Positions 56,403-64,000 of a stretch of 64,000 nt of DNA are shown piece by piece; positions within the stretch are counted from its first letter, which is position 1; each line of letters opens with the position of its first letter. Position numbers and translations under genes: made by a program. Below the pieces are notes generated by a model. That model was not told where the DNA came from. It was given only the letters and a program-made list of their open reading frames with translations, and did not search any database. Source of the DNA: Planctomycetota bacterium (GTDB lineage: Bacteria; Planctomycetota; J058; J103); contig BPJM01000005.1 of the NCBI GenBank assembly GCA_026004615.1, positions 64,477-128,476 on the forward strand, given 5' to 3'.

Positions 56403-57383
56403 TCAACCCGCGGCCGCACCCGCGCGCGAGCCCTCGCTGCCTGCAGCCAGCAGCACCTGCTCGAGCACGGGCTCGCCGTCCACCTGGAGCATCGCCAGGT
56501 AGGCGCGGTAGCGCTCCAGCACCTCGTGCGGCTCGAGCCCGAGCACCCGGCCGGGGCCGAACTCCTCCACGTTGAACGAGGCGCAGACCACGCCCGCGCA
56601 TACCGCCTGCTTCAGGTCCTGCAAGCTCGGCCGGCGCCGGCCCAGCCGCGCCAGCGTCCCCATGAAGCCGCCGGCGAAGGTGTCCCCCGCCCCGGTGGGG
56701 TCGAGCACCCGCTCGACCGGGAACGCCGGCGCGGCGAAGATCCGGTCCTGATGCACGAGCAGCGCACCGTGCTCGCCCTTTTTCACGACGACCGTGCGCG
56801 GGCCCAGCTCGAGCACCGCGCGTGCGGCGGCGATGAGGTTGGCGCGCTGGGTCAGCTCGCGGATCTCCTCGTCGTTGATCACCAGCGCATCCACGCGCTC
56901 GAGCACCTGCAGCAGCGCGCGCCGCTCGATCTCGATCCAGAGGTTCATGGTGTCGAGCAGGCAGAACGGATCGCCCTCGACCTGCTCCAGCACCTTGCGC
57001 TGCACGTGCGGGCTGCCGTTGGCGAGGAAGACGAAGCGGCTCGTGCGGTAGGCGGGCGGCAGCGCGGGCTCGAAGTCGCCGAAGACGTTCAGCTCGACCG
57101 AAAGCGTCTCTGCCTGCGCCATCGTGCCCTGGTAACGGCCGGTCCAGCGGAACGAGCGGCCGGGCACCACCTGCAGGCCCTCCAGGCACACCCCGCGCTG
57201 GCGCAGCAGCTCGAGATAGGAGCCGGGGAAGTCCTCGCCCACCACCCCCACCAGCCGCACCGGGGCGAACAGCGAGGCGGCGAGTGCGAAGTGGGTGGCG
57301 GAGCCGCCCAGGACCTCGGGCGCCGAACCGAAGGGGGACTCGATCGTGTCGATCGCGACCGAGCCGACGACGAGCAGCGACAT
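56403..57383 (-). CDS. PfkB-family carbohydrate/nucleoside kinase
   Basis: 326 residues. N-terminus LLVVGSVAIDTIESPFG, GGSATHFALAASLF, and the anion-hole/catalytic motif LDPTGAGDTFAGGFMG near the C-terminus: a standard ribokinase fold. The substrate is not clear from sequence; similar proteins of this length are often adenosine/ribokinase-like. GAGGAG lies upstream of the ATG, with a strong promoter further up. Shares a transcript with thpR. Confidence 0.88.
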   Translation of the reverse strand: MSLLVVGSVAIDTIESPFGSAPEVLGGSATHFALAASLFAPVRLVGVVGEDFPGSYLELLRQRGVCLEGLQVVPGRSFRWTGRYQGTMAQAETLSVELNVFGDFEPALPPAYRTSRFVFLANGSPHVQRKVLEQVEGDPFCLLDTMNLWIEIERRALLQVLERVDALVINDEEIRELTQRANLIAAARAVLELGPRTVVVKKGEHGALLVHQDRIFAAPAFPVERVLDPTGAGDTFAGGFMGTLARLGRRRPSLQDLKQAVCAGVVCASFNVEEFGPGRVLGLEPHEVLERYRAYLAMLQVDGEPVLEQVLLAAGSEGSRAGAAAG

Positions 57384-57452
57384 GGTGGACTCCTCGCCCT
57401 GCCGGCGCGCCCCGGCTCACGGCCACCGGGACGCGGACCCACGGAGGCCGCA

Positions 57453-57481
57453 ACCCTAGCGGCGCACTTGCGCCCCGTCAA
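57453..57481 (-). promoter_or_regulatory. sigma70-type promoter of the PfkB kinase gene
   Basis: On the minus strand, TTGACG (57481-57476), 17-base spacer, TAGGGT (57458-57453). Leader about 60 bases. Confidence 0.6.
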
Positions 57482-57525
57482 GCACGCGCCGCGGCGGCGC
57501 GCTCCCAGCGCGACCGGCTGCGGCC

Positions 57526-58353
57526 TCAGTCGATCAGCACGCCGGCATAGCCGACCACGCGCTCGTAGTCGCCGGAGACCTCGCCGCTGGTGCGGTGGTC
57601 GATCAGCTCCGCCCGCCGGGCACCCAGCGCCCGCGCGGCGAACAGCGTGGCGGCGGTGGGCGCCAGCCCGCACATGCTGATCCGCTCGCGCCGGCAGACC
57701 TCGAGCAGCCGCTCGGGCTCGAGCGCGAGCAACGGCTCCAGCGCCAGCTCGTCCTTGCGCAGCGTCGCCGCCTGGTCCTCGTAGTGGTTCAGGTCGGTCG
57801 AGGCGAGCAGCAGCACCTCGCCCCCCAGCGCCCGCACCGCCTCGGCCAAGCCCTCGCCGAGCGCCCGGAGCACCGCCTCGCGCTGGGTCCCCACCACGAT
57901 CGGGGCGATGCGGACCTCGGGCCGCAGCCGCTGCAGGAAGGGGACCTCCACCTCGGCGGCGTGCTCGTAGCGGTGCGCCTCGCGCTCGCGCACCAGCTCC
58001 GGGCAGGCGGCGCACACCGCCGCGAGCAGCTCTTCGTCGATCTCGACCGCCCCGAGCGGGGTGCGCCAGCGCCCCCCCGGCCAGGCCGACAGCGGCGGGC
58101 CCAGCCCGGTGTGGTTGGGCGCCAGGATCACCACGCGCAAGGGCAGCTCCAGCCGCGCGAACACCCGCGCCGCCACCCCGCCCGAATACATGTAGCCGGC
58201 GTGCGGCACCACCGCCGCGATCGCGCGCCGGCGCGCCGGCGGCGCCCCGGCCGCCTCGGCGAACAGCCGCTCCAGCTCCTCGCGCAGCGCCGCGGCGGTG
58301 GCCGGGTAGAACCGGCCGGCGACCGCAGGGGCGCGCTCGAGCGTCTGCTCCAT
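57526..58353 (-). CDS. MEMO1-family protein (AmmeMemoRadiSam system protein B)
   Basis: 275 residues. APAVAGRFYPATAAALR, VVPHAGYMYSGGVAARVF, VVILAPNHTGLGPPLSAWPGG, HAAEVEVPFLQRLRP, LLASTDLNHYEDQ and the C-terminal YAGVLID cover the MEMO1 dioxygenase-like fold. In many bacteria it is encoded near an AMMECR1 protein and a radical SAM protein; neither is visible here. Human MEMO1 binds copper or iron; bacterial role is unknown. Confidence 0.9.
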   Translation of the reverse strand: MEQTLERAPAVAGRFYPATAAALREELERLFAEAAGAPPARRRAIAAVVPHAGYMYSGGVAARVFARLELPLRVVILAPNHTGLGPPLSAWPGGRWRTPLGAVEIDEELLAAVCAACPELVREREAHRYEHAAEVEVPFLQRLRPEVRIAPIVVGTQREAVLRALGEGLAEAVRALGGEVLLLASTDLNHYEDQAATLRKDELALEPLLALEPERLLEVCRRERISMCGLAPTAATLFAARALGARRAELIDHRTSGEVSGDYERVVGYAGVLID

Positions 58354-58448
58354 CGCCGCCGGCCTCCCGGATGCGGATCGCCTGAGCGTATCGTACCATG
58401 CACCGAGGCGCGCGGGGAGTGCGCGCCGGATCTGGAGACGGGCTCACG

Positions 58449-58889
58449 GTGGGCAACGGCACGCCTGCCCAGGGGAGCTTCCGCACCGGCAAGGACGGCG
58501 GCGCCGGGGCCGAGCCGGCGGGCAAGCCCTGGTACGGAAAGCGCTGCCAGCGGTGCGGCAAGCCGTTGAACTATGCCTGGGCCGCCCGCGCCCCGATCCC
58601 GGGGCTGTGCGGGCGCTGCCACGACGAACGGCACGTCTACACCAAGGGACGGCTCGTCGCGGCGCCATCATCCAGCTGGTGGCGGCGGCGAGCGGGCCGG
58701 CGGCACGAACCGGGGGAGGACGGAGCGATGGCCATGGGCAAGGAGGGCGGGCGCGGCTGGCGGGGCGGCCTGGGGCTCGTGCTGCTGGGCGCGCTGCTCG
58801 GATACGCCGGCGCGGTGCTGACGGCGGTGCTCGCCGAGCAGGCCTTCTTCGAGATCACCTCGCGGGCGGCGTACTGGCTCGGCCGCTGA
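58449..58889 (+). CDS. Small zinc-ribbon protein with C-terminal membrane segment
   Basis: About 146 residues from GTG 58449 (an ATG at 58398 is possible). A zinc ribbon CQRCGKPLNYAWAARAPIPGLCGRCHDE (two CxxC pairs) is followed by a low-complexity basic linker and one hydrophobic segment (LGLVLLGALLGYAGAVLTAVLAE). An internal ATG at 58728 has a good GGGGGAGGAC site and would give a separate 53-residue membrane protein, so two overlapping or fused genes are possible. Function unknown. Confidence 0.5.
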   Translation: MGNGTPAQGSFRTGKDGGAGAEPAGKPWYGKRCQRCGKPLNYAWAARAPIPGLCGRCHDERHVYTKGRLVAAPSSSWWRRRAGRRHEPGEDGAMAMGKEGGRGWRGGLGLVLLGALLGYAGAVLTAVLAEQAFFEITSRAAYWLGR

Positions 58890-58964
58890 GCGCGGGCGGC
58901 TCGCCGCCGGGGCGCACAGGCCAGAGCGCGCGCCGCCGGGCCTGGCCGCCGCGCGCCATGCTCC

Positions 58965-60353
58965 TCAGCGGATCTGGGTGTAGGTGCCGCCGGTCTGCTC
59001 GGCCAGCGCGCCCATGAGTTCCGGGTCCGCCCCGTCGTTGACCACATCCGGGTTGGGCAGGAAGCCCAGGGTATTGATCTGCACCTTGCGCAGCCGATTG
59101 GCCTCCGCCACCGCGCGCAGGATCTCTGCCGTCGGCACCTTGGTCGTGCCGTCGTGGGTGGCGAAGCCGTCGGAGATCAGATAGAAGCAGTCGGCCTCGG
59201 GGGCGACGCGAAACGCCTCCAGCAGCGCGGTGTCGGTCGCCGTCACCCCTTCGGCGACGAAGCTGTCGACGAACGCCTTCGCGCTGGCGAGCTCCTGGGG
59301 TGTCAGCCGGTGCAGCCCCTCGGGCTTCCACCACTGCGTGAAGGTGGAGTAGGCGCAGATGTTCACCTGGGCGCCGGCGGCGGCCAGCTGCTCCAGGGTG
59401 CGCACCAGCTCCTTCTTGGCCCGGGCGATCCGCTTGCGCTCCGGGTCCTTGGTGTAATCGTACCGCTCCGGCTCGCCTCCCTCACGAGCGCGGGTGGCGG
59501 GCCCGGAGCCCTCGGGATAGGGATCGCAGATGTCCATCGAGCCCGAGACGTCGAGGATCAACACCACGCGGCGGCAGTGGATCGGCTGGCCGAAGAGCGT
59601 GACGCTCGCCCCCTCCTCGGCGGCGCGCCGGGGGCGCGCCGCCCCGGCGCCGGGCAGTCCCCGGCCGTCGACGAACTGCTCCCGCCGCGCCTCGAAGTAG
59701 CCCCGGTAATCGAGCCCCATGTCGAGCTCGACGCCGAGCAGCCGCGCCAGCGCATTGCGGAGGTCCTGCCACAGCACGTCGCGCTCGTGCGGGCGCTTGT
59801 CGTAGCGCTCCATGGCCGCGATCAGGGCCTCGACCGCGGCGCGGGTCTTCAGGCTCGCCAGCTGGCGCACCGCTGCCAGCGCCACCCGCTGGTCGCGGTC
59901 GCGCGTCGCCTCGGCCAGCGTCTCGAGCTCCTCGCCGCCGCGGTGCTGGCCGAGGGCGTCGAGGAGCATGACGCGGAGCTGCCAGGGCTGGCCCTTGAGC
60001 GCCTGGCGCCGCAGCTCCCTGCGGGCCTGCGAATCGGTGATCCGCCGCACGAACTCCTGCACCGCGTCGTAGATCGATTCGGACTCCGGCAAGACGGCCG
60101 CGACCTTGACCAGCACCCTGACCGCGCGCGCGCTGTCGTCCGCGGCGAGCTGGCGCAACAGCTCCGCCGCCTGGGCGTCCGCCCCCTCGCGCACCGCCTG
60201 GTCGAGCTGCTGCAACAGCTCGGCGTAGCTGCGCCGGTCGAGCTCCGCCCGCACCGGGGGCGGGATGAGCCCCGCCGCCAGGCAGAGCACGAGCGCGAGG
60301 CCAGCCACCAGCCCCAGCCGCCTCCGCCCGAGCCCGCTCTTGCTGCCTCCCAT
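58965..60353 (-). CDS. Exported HEAT-like/von Willebrand A domain protein
   Basis: 462 residues from ATG 60353, after GAGGAG. Signal peptide (LGLVAGLALVLCLAAGLIPPPVRA), then helical repeats (LLQQLDQAVREGADAQAAELLRQLAADD; ALAAVRQLASLKTRAAVEALIAAME), then a VWA domain beginning RRVVLILDVSGSMDICD, with complete MIDAS motif DxSGSM, the T in VTATDTALL and the SDGFATHDG loop. Paralogous in layout to the frame-broken gene at 4420-6035. Likely exported and metal-dependent in binding a partner; ligand unknown. Intact. Confidence 0.85.
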   Translation of the reverse strand: MGGSKSGLGRRRLGLVAGLALVLCLAAGLIPPPVRAELDRRSYAELLQQLDQAVREGADAQAAELLRQLAADDSARAVRVLVKVAAVLPESESIYDAVQEFVRRITDSQARRELRRQALKGQPWQLRVMLLDALGQHRGGEELETLAEATRDRDQRVALAAVRQLASLKTRAAVEALIAAMERYDKRPHERDVLWQDLRNALARLLGVELDMGLDYRGYFEARREQFVDGRGLPGAGAARPRRAAEEGASVTLFGQPIHCRRVVLILDVSGSMDICDPYPEGSGPATRAREGGEPERYDYTKDPERKRIARAKKELVRTLEQLAAAGAQVNICAYSTFTQWWKPEGLHRLTPQELASAKAFVDSFVAEGVTATDTALLEAFRVAPEADCFYLISDGFATHDGTTKVPTAEILRAVAEANRLRKVQINTLGFLPNPDVVNDGADPELMGALAEQTGGTYTQIR

Positions 60354-60432
60354 CAGCGATCTCCTCTGCGGTGTCGGTCTCGGCTCCTGCGGATGTATAC
60401 CCGGACCGGTGGCACGGTCGTTCCCCCGCCGC

Positions 60433-61638
60433 TCAGCTCCGGCTCTCGGTCGGGACCGGGCAGCTCGTGCGGGGTGCGGCCAGCTCGCGGCCCGCACCGA
60501 GCAGGCGGAGCGCCGCGTGCGCTGCGCGCTCGGAAGCACCCGGCTCGCCGAGCAGCGCCCGCGCCCGCTCCAGCTGCTGCAGGCAGCGCTGCCGCGCTTC
60601 GCCGTCATCGAGCAGCGGCAGCGCCGCCTGTACCACGCGTTCGGGCCGGTGCCGCCAGTCCAGGATCTCGGGCACGATGCCGTCGCCGGCGATGATGTTC
60701 GCCAGCCCGATGTGCCGCGTTGCCAGCACCAGTTTCGCACCGAGCCAGCTGAGCGGATCGAGCCGGTAGACGATCACCATCGGCACCCGAAAATACAGGC
60801 ACTCCAGGGTCGCGGTGCCGCTGGCGACGATGGCCAGCCGGGCCGCGCTCAGCACCTCGGCCATCCGGCCCTGCACGATCTGCACCTCCAGCCCGCGCGC
60901 CGCCGCCCCGCGGCGGGCGGCCTCGGCGAAATCCCGGTTGGCCGCCACCAGTACGAACCGCACCGCGGGCCTGAGCGCGCGCAGGCGCACCGCCGCGTCC
61001 AGCACCAGCGGCACCAGCCGGCGGAGCTCGCCCCGGCGCGAGCCGGGCAGGAGCGCCACCAGGTGCCGGTCGTCTGCGGCGCCGATGTCCGAGCGCGATT
61101 GTGCGTGCGGGGGCGGCGGCGAGGCATGGCGGTCGAGCAGCGGGTGGCCGACGTACTCGGCCTCGATCCCGCGCTCGCGGTACAGCGCCTCCTCGAACGG
61201 AAACAGCACCAGCATCTTGTGGATCGCGCCGCCGATGCGCCGGATGCGCCACCGCCACCACGCCCAGACCTGCGGGCTCACGTAGTAGAGCACCCGCGCC
61301 CCCAGCCGCTTGGCGCGCCGCGCGATCCGCAGGTTCAGCCCCGGGAAGTCGACCGGGATGACCAGGTCCGGCCGCCAGCGCCGGATGCGGCGCACGATGC
61401 GCAGATACAGCCCGATGAAGTAGAACAGCTTGAGCAGCACCGGGAACAGCCCCATCACCGCGTGCTGCACGATGTTCTCGTGCAGATGGGCGCCGGCCGC
61501 GCGCAGGCGCTCGCCACCCCATGCCTCGATCTCGGCATGTGGCAGTAGGCTGCGCAGGCCGCGCACCAGCTCCGCGGCGTGCGCATCCCCCGACTCCTCG
61601 CCGGCGACGATCAGGATCCTGGGGCCGCGCTCGGACAT
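60433..61638 (-). CDS. lpxB: Lipid-A-disaccharide synthase
   Basis: 401 residues. [99 protein letters not shown] and IVASGTATLECLYFRVPMVIVYRLDPLS are canonical LpxB motifs (GT-19). It joins UDP-diacylglucosamine and lipid X into the lipid A disaccharide, so the organism probably makes an LPS outer membrane. No other lpx gene is in the window. Confidence 0.94.
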   Translation of the reverse strand: MSERGPRILIVAGEESGDAHAAELVRGLRSLLPHAEIEAWGGERLRAAGAHLHENIVQHAVMGLFPVLLKLFYFIGLYLRIVRRIRRWRPDLVIPVDFPGLNLRIARRAKRLGARVLYYVSPQVWAWWRWRIRRIGGAIHKMLVLFPFEEALYRERGIEAEYVGHPLLDRHASPPPPHAQSRSDIGAADDRHLVALLPGSRRGELRRLVPLVLDAAVRLRALRPAVRFVLVAANRDFAEAARRGAAARGLEVQIVQGRMAEVLSAARLAIVASGTATLECLYFRVPMVIVYRLDPLSWLGAKLVLATRHIGLANIIAGDGIVPEILDWRHRPERVVQAALPLLDDGEARQRCLQQLERARALLGEPGASERAAHAALRLLGAGRELAAPRTSCPVPTESRS

Positions 61639-61720
61639 GGCCGCCATGGTAGCAGCGGCGCCAGGCGCGCTCCAGCCCCGGCCGCCGGCGGCGCGCCCAC
61701 CGGCCGGGGCGGGCCGCACC

Positions 61721-61749
61721 TTGCCGCCGGCACCGCGCAGCGCTACCTT
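61721..61749 (+). promoter_or_regulatory. Candidate promoter placing transcription start at GTG 61756
   Basis: TTGCCG at 61721-61726, 17-base spacer, TACCTT at 61744-61749, then 6 bases to the GTG. No ribosome site; consistent with a leaderless mRNA. Confidence 0.5.
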
Positions 61750-61755
61750 CCCCGC

Positions 61756-62655
61756 GTGGGCGAGCAGCACGGACCGGTGGCGATCTGGCACGAGGCGGCC
61801 CGCCGCTTTGCGGAGCGGGGGCTGCTGTTGTTCGGCCGGCGCCGCTACGCGCTCGATCCCGACATTCCGCTGGAGCAGCCCGCCGGGCGCGAGGCGCTGC
61901 TGGGGCTGGTGCAGGCGGCGCTGCCCGGCCAGGACTACACGCGCCTGGAGCTGTGGCTGTATCCGAGCGGCTACGACCGCGCTCCCATCCGGTGGTTGCA
62001 CACCCGGCCGCATCCGCGCGAGGCAGTGCTGCGCTGCGAGGCGTGGCCGCGCGCGGCGGCAGGGCCCGAGGACCGCGACGAGGTCGAGCTGCAGGTGCGC
62101 TGGCCCCCCGGCGGCGGCCCGCCGGTGGCCACCGCGGCCGAGGTCCGGCGCGGGAGGCTGACCGGGGCGCGGCTGGGCCGGCGCGAGACCCTCGGCCTGC
62201 GCCAGCGGCTGGACCGGGTGCGCGAGCGGGTGCGCGGCGCCGAGCTGCGCTGGCAGGCGCCGGGCGGTCTGGAGCTGGTGCTGCGCGCCGAGCGCGCGCT
62301 GCTGCTGCTCGGCGAGGTAGTGCACCGCATGCCCGAGGGCGAGCGGGCAGCGGTGCAGGCCTTGTGCGCGCGCCTGGAAGCGGCGGCGCCGCCCGGCGAG
62401 GCGCTGGTGCTGGAGGAGCCGGCGGGCCAGCCGCCCGGGGAGTGGCGCTGGCTGCCGCTGCTGTTCGGCCGCCGCCGCACCCTCGCCCGCACGCTGCTGC
62501 GCGCGCGCTGCCCGCGCTGCGCGACCGAGCACGATGGCGCGCTGGTGCGTGAGGCACCCTACGATGCCACGGCCGAGGTGGCCGGGGATGCCGGCATGGT
62601 GCTACACTGTCCGCAGGGGCACGAACTCGTGCGCGTCGCACTCGGCGAGCGGTGA
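61756..62655 (+). CDS. Unknown protein with a C-terminal zinc-ribbon-like motif
   Basis: 299 residues from GTG 61756. The sequence is Arg/Leu-rich without a recognised domain; the C-terminal region has CPRCATEHDGALV and VLHCPQGHELVRV, a possible four-ligand (three Cys, one His) zinc site. The GTG follows a -10-like TACCTT by 6 bases. First of three codirectional genes running to the window edge. Function not assigned. Confidence 0.6.
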   Translation: MGEQHGPVAIWHEAARRFAERGLLLFGRRRYALDPDIPLEQPAGREALLGLVQAALPGQDYTRLELWLYPSGYDRAPIRWLHTRPHPREAVLRCEAWPRAAAGPEDRDEVELQVRWPPGGGPPVATAAEVRRGRLTGARLGRRETLGLRQRLDRVRERVRGAELRWQAPGGLELVLRAERALLLLGEVVHRMPEGERAAVQALCARLEAAAPPGEALVLEEPAGQPPGEWRWLPLLFGRRRTLARTLLRARCPRCATEHDGALVREAPYDATAEVAGDAGMVLHCPQGHELVRVALGER

Positions 62656-62744
62656 GGGGCGGCGCCAGGCTCGTGGCTCCGGCCGCTGGTTGTCGGACCG
62701 GGCGCGCACCATGCACGCGCGCGGTCGTGGCTCGGGGATGCACG

Positions 62745-63647
62745 GTGAGCGAGCAGGAACAGCAAGGCGGCGCACGCCGCCCGGGTCCGGGCGCGGGCTG
62801 TGGCTGTGGCGGATCCACCGGCGGGGGCGCGGCGGCCCGGGGGGCGCCGGGCGGCGGCAACGGTGCTGCGCCGCGCTTTCAGCGCTATGTGCTGGAGCGC
62901 AGCGCCACCAACTGGCGCAACTACATCGCGGCGCTGGAGCGCGCCGGCCGCCTGGTGGTCGTGCGCAACGTGTTCTGCGATGGCGAGAGCCTGTTCCGCC
63001 GCCGCTTTCGCTGCGACACGCGGCTGTGCGCCCCGGGGCGCAATCCGCTCACCGGGGAAGCGTGGCGGGCCTCGGGCAGCAAGTCCTGCTGCGCCGAGCT
63101 GGTGGTGGAGCTGACGCCGGTGGAGCTCGAGGCGCTGCGCGCCCACTGGAGCGAGCTCCAGGCTTACCTCGCCCGCAACCACCACTGGTTCCGCGGCCGC
63201 GCGCTCGAGGAATGCCTCGAGCTGGATGAGGACTACGAGGTCAGTCTGAAGAAGCGCGGCGGCCGGTGCGTGTTCGCGCTGCGCGATCCCAGCTGGGGCA
63301 TCCGCTGCGGTATCCACGCGGCGTGCCTGGAGCTGGGCCTGCCGGTGCGCGCGGTCAAGCCCGTGACCTGCGACACCTTTCCGCTGCTGGTGATCGATCT
63401 CTCGGCGGACGAGTACTATCTCGGCGCCTACGATGACGACGTGAACCCGGTTGCGGATCTGGACGACGGCGGAGTGGGGGTGTTTCCCTGCCTGAAGTAC
63501 CACCGGCGCGGGCCGCGGATGTTCGAGTCGATGGCAGATACGATCCGGGCCTACTTCGGTGCGGAGTTCTACGACGAACTGGCGGAGGCAGCGGCGCGTT
63601 ACCTCGCGGGCCCGCGCCCGCGCCCGCTCCGCCATCCCGGGATCTGA
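62745..63647 (+). CDS. Cysteine-cluster protein (DUF3109/YkgJ-like)
   Basis: 300 residues from GTG 62745. The N-terminal 35 residues are Gly-rich. The core holds CDTRLCAPG, GSKSCCAELV, GGRCVFALRDPSWGIRCGIHAACLELGLPVRAVKPVTCDTFPLLVIDL and a later FPCLKYH: many clustered Cys as in DUF3109 and YkgJ-type putative metal-chelating proteins. Third such gene in the window. Role unknown. Lies between the zinc-ribbon-like protein and the FHA gene, 60 bases before the latter. Confidence 0.7.
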   Translation: MSEQEQQGGARRPGPGAGCGCGGSTGGGAAARGAPGGGNGAAPRFQRYVLERSATNWRNYIAALERAGRLVVVRNVFCDGESLFRRRFRCDTRLCAPGRNPLTGEAWRASGSKSCCAELVVELTPVELEALRAHWSELQAYLARNHHWFRGRALEECLELDEDYEVSLKKRGGRCVFALRDPSWGIRCGIHAACLELGLPVRAVKPVTCDTFPLLVIDLSADEYYLGAYDDDVNPVADLDDGGVGVFPCLKYHRRGPRMFESMADTIRAYFGAEFYDELAEAAARYLAGPRPRPLRHPGI

Positions 63648-63707
63648 GGGCTCCGGCCGCCGCGGCACGCCGCGGCGAGCGCGGCCGAGAGGGAGCGGCG
63701 AGCTGTC

Positions 63708-64000
63708 ATGCGGGTGCACCTGCAGGTGGTCGCCGGTCCGTATGCGGGCGAGCGGTTTGTGGTCGAGCTCGGCTCCGGAGGGCGGCTGCTGATCGGGCGC
63801 GAACCCGGCTGTGAGGTCGCCTTTCCCGCCTCGCCCACGGTCTCCAACCGCCACGCCTGGCTGGTCGAGCAGCACGGGGTGCCGGTGCTGATCGACAACA
63901 GCTCGACCAACGGCCTGTGGGTGGATGGCCAGCGCGTCACTCGCTGGCCGGTGCGCGACGGCGGCGTGGTCGGCTTCGGCCGCAGCGGCCCGCAGGTGCA
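63708..64000 (+). CDS. FHA-domain protein, 3' end outside window
   Basis: The frame is open to the last base (about 97 residues visible). An FHA domain is clear: VAGPYAGERFVVELGSGG, LLIGREPGCEVAFP, VSNRHAWLVE (phosphothreonine contact residues R, S and H), and IDNSSTNGLWVDGQRV. FHA domains bind phospho-Thr peptides, so a partner kinase may exist; the only Hanks kinase seen here is at 20510-21484, far away. What follows the FHA domain is outside the window. Confidence 0.85.
   Translation, partial: MRVHLQVVAGPYAGERFVVELGSGGRLLIGREPGCEVAFPASPTVSNRHAWLVEQHGVPVLIDNSSTNGLWVDGQRVTRWPVRDGGVVGFGRSGPQV

Noticed and set aside
60390..60400. TATACA/GTATAC as the promoter of the second HEAT/VWA gene.
   Set aside because: Lacks the final T of a -10 and no -35 is visible; left unassigned.
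1..64000. tRNA, rRNA, riboswitch, insertion sequence, prophage or defence genes.
   Set aside because: Inspection of all intergenic gaps (all below 300 bases) and all proteins showed no cloverleaf-like element, transposase, integrase, phage or restriction/CRISPR/toxin protein that I could support. A covariance search (tRNAscan-SE, Infernal) would be decisive.

Overview
The window is very GC-rich (visibly about 70 percent or more) and densely coded on both strands, with no gap over 300 bases, no rRNA or tRNA gene that I can see, and no transposase, integrase, phage or CRISPR locus. It looks like an ordinary chromosomal segment of a Gram-negative (diderm) bacterium. lpxB and pilT point to an outer membrane with lipid A and type IV pili. 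Several families together resemble what is typical of Planctomycetota: HEAT-repeat proteins fused to von Willebrand A domains, carboxypeptidase-regulatory-like repeat proteins, a three-domain calcineurin phosphoesterase, several cysteine-cluster proteins, a Gld-type ABC cassette with a DUF4340-like protein, and a type III polyketide synthase paired with an isoprenylcysteine-methyltransferase-like protein. That placement is inference from gene content, not from a marker gene, and another high-GC diderm lineage is possible.

Layout. 0-6 kb: end of a HEAT protein, a cysteine-cluster protein, a coiled-coil repeat protein with a nuclease-like tail, a hybrid histidine kinase, and a HEAT/VWA protein; this stretch carries about 20 single-base frame breaks, nearly all +1. 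6-10 kb: an exported peptidoglycan-binding protein, a metallophosphoesterase and a FAD oxidoreductase. 10.6-16 kb: a four-gene Gld-like ABC cassette. 16-24.5 kb (minus strand): trmB, a DUF3754-like membrane protein, a Ser/Thr kinase, a DUF1232-like protein and a large MscK-like channel, in that transcription order. 24.6-26.3 kb: type III PKS plus methyltransferase. 26.4-28.1 kb: rplU-rpmA-obgE behind a consensus promoter. 28.2-35.7 kb: pilT; coaX-pyrB-pyrC with overlapping ends; a HExxH lipoprotein-like protein with a small membrane partner; a ComF-type protein. 35.8-43.6 kb: a beta-sandwich repeat protein, a TIM-barrel protein, a UbiB-type kinase and a 1089-residue membrane protein. 43.7-52.3 kb: uvrA, an asparaginase-type Ntn hydrolase, a GNAT protein overlapping nadB, and an acyl-CoA synthetase. 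52.3-64 kb: a second cysteine-cluster protein, a MepA-like endopeptidase, thpR, a PfkB kinase, a MEMO1 protein, a zinc-ribbon/membrane protein, a second HEAT/VWA protein, lpxB, and a final three-gene run (zinc-ribbon-like, cysteine-cluster, FHA) that leaves the window.

How the genes fit together. Housekeeping is well represented: pyrimidine synthesis (pyrB, pyrC), cofactor synthesis (coaX, nadB), ribosome assembly (L21, L27, Obg), tRNA modification and repair (uvrA). Much of the rest concerns the cell envelope: lipid A, pili, mechanosensitive and other large membrane proteins, an ABC exporter cassette, murein hydrolase and murein-binding proteins, and a probable membrane-lipid pathway (type III PKS plus methyltransferase). 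No defence or mobile system was found.

Transcription signals are readable: several sigma70-like promoters (TTGACA/TTGCCG-like -35, 16-18 base spacers) can be placed, and a -10 element followed by only 6-8 bases before the start codon occurs upstream of at least four genes, suggesting leaderless mRNAs. Frame breaks in otherwise intact, well-conserved genes appear to be mostly homopolymer over-calls; affected genes are annotated across the breaks.
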